The position numbers and the translations under genes were made by a program. Positions 59,751 to 64,000 of a stretch of DNA of 64,000 nucleotides are shown here, one piece after another (the stretch's first letter is position 1; each line of letters starts with the position of its first letter). Under the pieces are notes generated by a model. That model saw only the letters and a list, made by a program, of their open reading frames with translations. It had not been told where the DNA came from and searched no databases. Source of the stretch: Blasia pusilla (Eukaryota; Marchantiophyta; Marchantiopsida; Blasiales); contig CM114271.1 of NCBI GenBank assembly GCA_050084515.1, positions 48,856,001 through 48,920,000 on the forward strand. The letters are read 5' to 3'.

Positions 59751-62700
59751 ATGGCGGCCATGGCTGTGGGATTCTCCCTGAGCTTGGGGTGGCTTGCTGA
59801 AGCCCCGAAAGCCACAAGAGGTCGAAGCAGTGCAGCTGCTAGTGCGTTGAGCTTCTCTCTGGCGCGACTTCCAGGATCCCTGCGATCGTTCCAGCACCGG
59901 AGACTTTCGTCGGGGCCGGGTGTGCAATTGCCAACTTTCTCGAGCTTCTTGGGATGATTGGATGTGGCTTCACAGCACTCTTCCGGGAATTTTCTTGCGA
60001 GGAATGTCGTCGATGACAATTTTAGAACACTCCTCTGGTCCTTGCTTCCTATCGATTGATTGATTGAGAGATGGATGTTTGACTCCAACATTGTTTTGAC
60101 AGGATTTCTCAGCATCAGGGCAGCTGACGCAGACACAGGAGGTATGTTTCTCTTCAATCTTTCATGCCTTTCTTGTGTTTGAAAGGAAAATCAAAGTGAA
60201 GAGGGGAATTGCGAATGTCTGCACGCTCCTATCTGTCTCTGCCGCGGGGGACGCATCCTTGAAGCATTTTCACCATATAAGGAATAGGCGCGCATTCGAC
60301 CTGGCCTGCGCAGATACAATGGGGCAATTTGCACCTGTACCTGTGTCCTAGTGAATAATGTGGGCAGGGTTAACAACACGGCGGTGTAACCTCAAATAAT
60401 ATCTACAGCATAATACAATGCAGTGAAGTTGATTGAGTGTGTACGCGTTTGCATGAGCCAAAAATAATAGTTGACGCGGGGAGACTAATCTACTTCATAT
60501 TTCTGTGGAGGCTCTAAGCGTGCATTTCTCCATCTCCAGGCAAAGCCGAAACTGAATCCAAGCTGGAGAAAAGCGGATCGTCTTTGAATCAGATACTTGG
60601 GATCAAGGGGGCATCCACTGAAACGGTACAATACCTCGAAGCACCGTGGTGCTGCTTTCTTCCATGGCCTAGCAGATTTCCCACTGAAGCTCGTGGTATC
60701 AAACCGCCTTAAATGTTTTGAAAACTACGGCTTCCTCGTTGTGCCGTGGACGTCTTGTGGACGCTGAACGATGAACATGTTTTATGGGTATACTTGTCGT
60801 ACACTTATTTCCGAGGGAAGGGCTGGATGAACTACAGAACATATGGAAGATTCGGCTCCAACTAACTAAACCTGTGACATGGGCTCCTCTCATTTGGGGT
60901 GTTGCCTGCGGTGCTGCTGCGTCTGGTATGGTGTTTTTCTTCACCTATCAGTACATTTTTCTTCTTAATTGTGGGGATCTTCTGGAATTTTTTGCAATGC
61001 TAGGGCACTGAGGCTACATTTATCTCGAGCAAGATAGTGCCCACGTAGCCTTTGAGTATCAACTTTACAATTTTCCGTACGCAAAGTACTTGTGATGAGC
61101 TGTGGAAGGGTTTCGATTATGATCTTGGCTGCACCCATGGATGTATGCAGGAAATTTCGAGTGGAATATTGAAGATGTGTCAAAGGCAGCATTGTGTATG
61201 TTCATGTCAGGACCGTTGCTCACTGGCTATACTCAGGTTTCTTCAATCTCACAATCCTCACGTTGACAGCATAGAAAATTCAAATTGCTTCCATTCTGTT
61301 ATTGATATGAAACCAAAGTCACTGTGCGTGATAGTGACTTGGCTTGAGCAATGTGTGGATTGCATGTTGCAGACAATGAACGATTGGTATGATCGTGAAA
61401 TTGATGCCATTAATGAGCCATATCGGCCCATTCCATCAGGTGCCATAGCAGAGACGGATGTAAGTTACCTGTATGGAAGATGGAAATTGGCCTTGGAATG
61501 TCAATTGAGAAGTGTTCAGCAGGCTTAGGAACGCACATGCTTATCATACTTCTTCCACAGCTTGTTAGTTTATAGAAATTGAAGTTGATCAGATGAAATT
61601 TTTTCCTTCATTGCCAGCTGAGCAGGGAGTGATTTTAAGCTCCATAGTTGATCATTCTTCATTCTCCAGTGCTGTTATTGCGCATGTCTATTGTGAATCT
61701 ACTTTTGATATACTCAGCCATTTTTGTGTATCAATACGTATAGGTTATCATTCAAATATGGGTTCTACTTCTGGGTGGCATTGGAGTTGCTTACTCACTG
61801 GATTTGTGGGTAAGTTTCCGAAGTGAGCCTTGGAGTCACTCTGGTGACCCATTTTCAGATCTGAATTTTAAACTATTGACAGTGTAAGAGAGTAATCATT
61901 CTCAAAAGGTGTAAAAGGAGGTGGTTGATTTCTTAGATGCCTAAATAACCTGATTGTGCAGGCAGGTCATGAATTCCCTGTAATTTTGAGCTTGGCTGTT
62001 GGAGGATCTTTTCTGTCGTACATTTATTCTGCCCCACCTTTGAAGGTAAGAGTGGCCTGCTTGTAATGGTTGTTCAATGTCCTCTTGCACATGGATTTAA
62101 CTAGATGTATCGCATGCTCTGTCAGAAAGGGATTCACCTTTAAAAGTAGCATTGAGTTGTAGCTCAATTTTATAAGACTTCACATATAGAATATCTGTTG
62201 TTGATGTTTATTTTTTTAGGCGTACTCCCAAACACCATCCCAGTAGGTTTTATTTGTATTCCTTTGACTTCCAAGTCTTGTCTTTACTTTTGTTTCTGGA
62301 TGTCTTCACATCTCGCCTTTATACATGGGTAATTTCCCTCATTATGCACCTGCCTCGTGTTATTTTCTTTTCCCTGCTAAAAGTTTCCTGCTCCCATGGT
62401 CCTGTGTGCACAGCTGAAGCAAAGTGGATGGCTTGGCAACTATGCTTTGGGCTCCAGTTATATTTCTCTGCCATGGTTCGTACGTGTTTCTTGTATCCAA
62501 ATGCTGCACCGTGATATTAAAATTGTGCTTGTAGGATGAAACTCAATTTTCACCAACTGTAGGCATACCCATTTAACAAGACATTTGGGTCGAGCTTTAC
62601 AGTCCAATCATATACTACCAATCCAATGAACTACTTGGCAAATTGTGGGTGTGTGTCTGTCAGCAAAACCGCTCACTTTTCATGATGTTATCTTTGTGTA

Positions 62701-63858
62701 CATGTCTCGATGTTTGAGATTGAGATTGCTGTCATCTTTCCGTATGACAGGTGGTCAGGTCAAGCTCTTTTTGGAACTCTTACACCTGATGTGATCATTT
62801 TGACTCTCTTGTATAGTACTGCTGGGGTGGGTTGGCAGTCCTTCCTTACCCGTTTCAATTTGCTTCTGACCATTTCCAGTATATTCTTGCATGCATTTAC
62901 CTTACGCCTGCAACTGTTCTCAGTGCAGCGGATTTGTCTCCATCAAGTGAAGGATTGTTGTTGTGGGCATGGAACCCACTGATAGAAAATAAGTTCTTCT
63001 GCTGATTATCCATCTTCACAGAAGTTCTAACCCGCTTTGATCCTGTACAGTTAGGAATTGCTATTATCAATGACTTCAAAAGTATTGAAGGGGACAGGGC
63101 ATTAGGATTACAGGTGAAGTTGATCATTTTATACTGCTTTTTAAACTTAAAAATATGGTTTTATAGCACGAGTGTGATAATTTTTGCAGCAATATTATTG
63201 CATGGATGGAATTGTGTATATGACATAGCAAACAGGGTTACATAGCCAACTTGAGTTTGATGGCTTGTGGTTACATCTGCTACAGTCATTACCTGTTGCA
63301 TTTGGAGTTGACGCGGCGAAGTGGATCTGTGCCGGAACAATTGATGTCACACAACTTGGTGTTGCAGGTCTGTATCTTGCTGTTTTTGCTCAAATATTGA
63401 TGCCTCTTGTCTTGAGCTTCATGTAAGGCATGCCTTTCTTTGGTGAGAAAAAGGTCAGGGAAACCTCTATCCCAACGGGGTGTTCCAGGTTTAGAGACTC
63501 CCTTACATTTAGTGAGGACCAGGGGTGTTTTCTACTTGCAGTTCTCCTTCCCCTCCTACTCAAGAATATGGTCTGGATGCATGGCAGGGTGGTATTGTGT
63601 GGACCATGTCACTGTTCATGTCTGACCTACTGAACAAGATATCCTGCCAAGACAGGATTGGTTCATTGAGTGATTGCGTTTATGTTTGGCCCGTCTTCAG
63701 AACGGGGATGTCTGGATAATTGTATAAGGCAGCTAGTTTGAGCAGGTTAACCCTACAACTTTTGGAAGTTGCGATCTGCAGCATACCTTCTGGCCCAAGG
63801 GAAGACAACCTATGGATTGATTTTGCTGGCACTTATTGCTCCGCAAATTCTTTTCCAG
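59751..63858 (+). CDS. CHLG: Chlorophyll synthase, chloroplastic (3' end beyond the window)
   Basis: This enzyme prenylates chlorophyllide with phytyl (or geranylgeranyl) diphosphate, the last step of chlorophyll synthesis, in thylakoid/envelope membranes. Thirteen exons fit GT-AG sites and consistent phases: 59,751-59,919; 60,103-60,141; 60,540-60,625; 60,838-60,925; 61,151-61,236; 61,373-61,459; 61,744-61,809; 61,962-62,045; 62,414-62,475; 62,751-62,826; 63,051-63,113; 63,286-63,367; 63,782-63,858. They encode 355 residues. The first 75 or so, rich in Ser, Arg and Ala, are a transit peptide. The UbiA prenyltransferase signatures are NDWYDREID with INEPYRPIPSG, and NDFKSIEGDRALG. Membrane helices include VLLLGGIGVAYSLDL and ILSLAVGGSFLSYIY. 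The last roughly 35 residues (one exon or more) lie past base 64,000. The first donor (59,919) is chosen on phase; a different exon 1 end is possible. Confidence 0.95.
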
Positions 63859-64000
63859 GTGGGAGATTATCCATCAGCCAAAAAAATTTATGTTCTAGTG
63901 TTTGAGTGGAAGTTGTGCACATGTTGAATTTGGTTCAATCTACGAGATTTTCATTTGTCTCAAGTGCATATGTATTGATGGCTGGTTCTTAAATCTAACA

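Noticed and set aside
59498-60157. Minus-strand 219-codon open frame
   Set aside because: It lies antisense to chlorophyll synthase exons 1 and 2, which are supported by homology and splice phases.

Overview
This is nuclear DNA of a land plant or close streptophyte relative. The evidence is a nuclear chlorophyll synthase gene with at least thirteen exons, a group-B-type fasciclin-like arabinogalactan protein gene, GT-AG introns, plant-type CCCTAAA motifs, and many plant transposons (Ty3/gypsy, CACTA, Helitron, LTR miniatures). The transposon families and gene styles suggest a seed-free plant (bryophyte, lycophyte, fern) or a charophyte, but the sequence alone does not fix the species. Three host genes look intact and a large share of the rest is decayed mobile DNA.

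Layout. 1-8.4 kb: mostly featureless or degenerate sequence, with traces of a BED finger and a kinase-like fragment. 8.4-16 kb (+): a decayed Ty3/gypsy retrotransposon whose Pol carries two unusual extra domains, a cytosine-5 DNA methyltransferase between protease and reverse transcriptase, and a PHD finger after the integrase. 17-18.7 kb (-): gag/protease remnant of a second Ty3 element. 19.7-20.1 kb: possible internally deleted relative of the methyltransferase element. 21.9 and 31.0 kb: termini of one Helitron family. 25.05-26.37 kb (+): fasciclin-like gene. 32.0-32.3 kb: receptor-kinase pseudogene. 34.9-35.8 kb: reverse-transcriptase remnant cut off by a roughly 10.7 kb CACTA transposon (35.8-46.5 kb), which itself hosts a tandem LTR array. 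47.25-48.5 kb (-): a second, internally deleted relative of the methyltransferase element. 48.5-49.9 kb: Helitron helicase remnant, followed by AT-rich repeats to 51.6 kb. 52.45-54.4 kb (+): G-patch gene of the GPATCH11 type. 58.1-58.7 kb (-): chromodomain integrase remnant. 59.75 kb to the window end (+): chlorophyll synthase, lacking only its last exon(s).

The most interesting system is the 8.4-16 kb element. Protease, linker and the first part of the methyltransferase share one reading frame. The catalytic part of the methyltransferase shares a single frame with reverse transcriptase and RNase H. Integrase and PHD finger share a third. Apart from two frameshifts this is one polyprotein: PR-MTase-RT-RH-IN-PHD. 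It would have encoded both a DNA-methylation writer and a candidate histone reader. The copy here is dead (many stops, two frameshifts). Two other loci look like relatives that lost the middle of pol.
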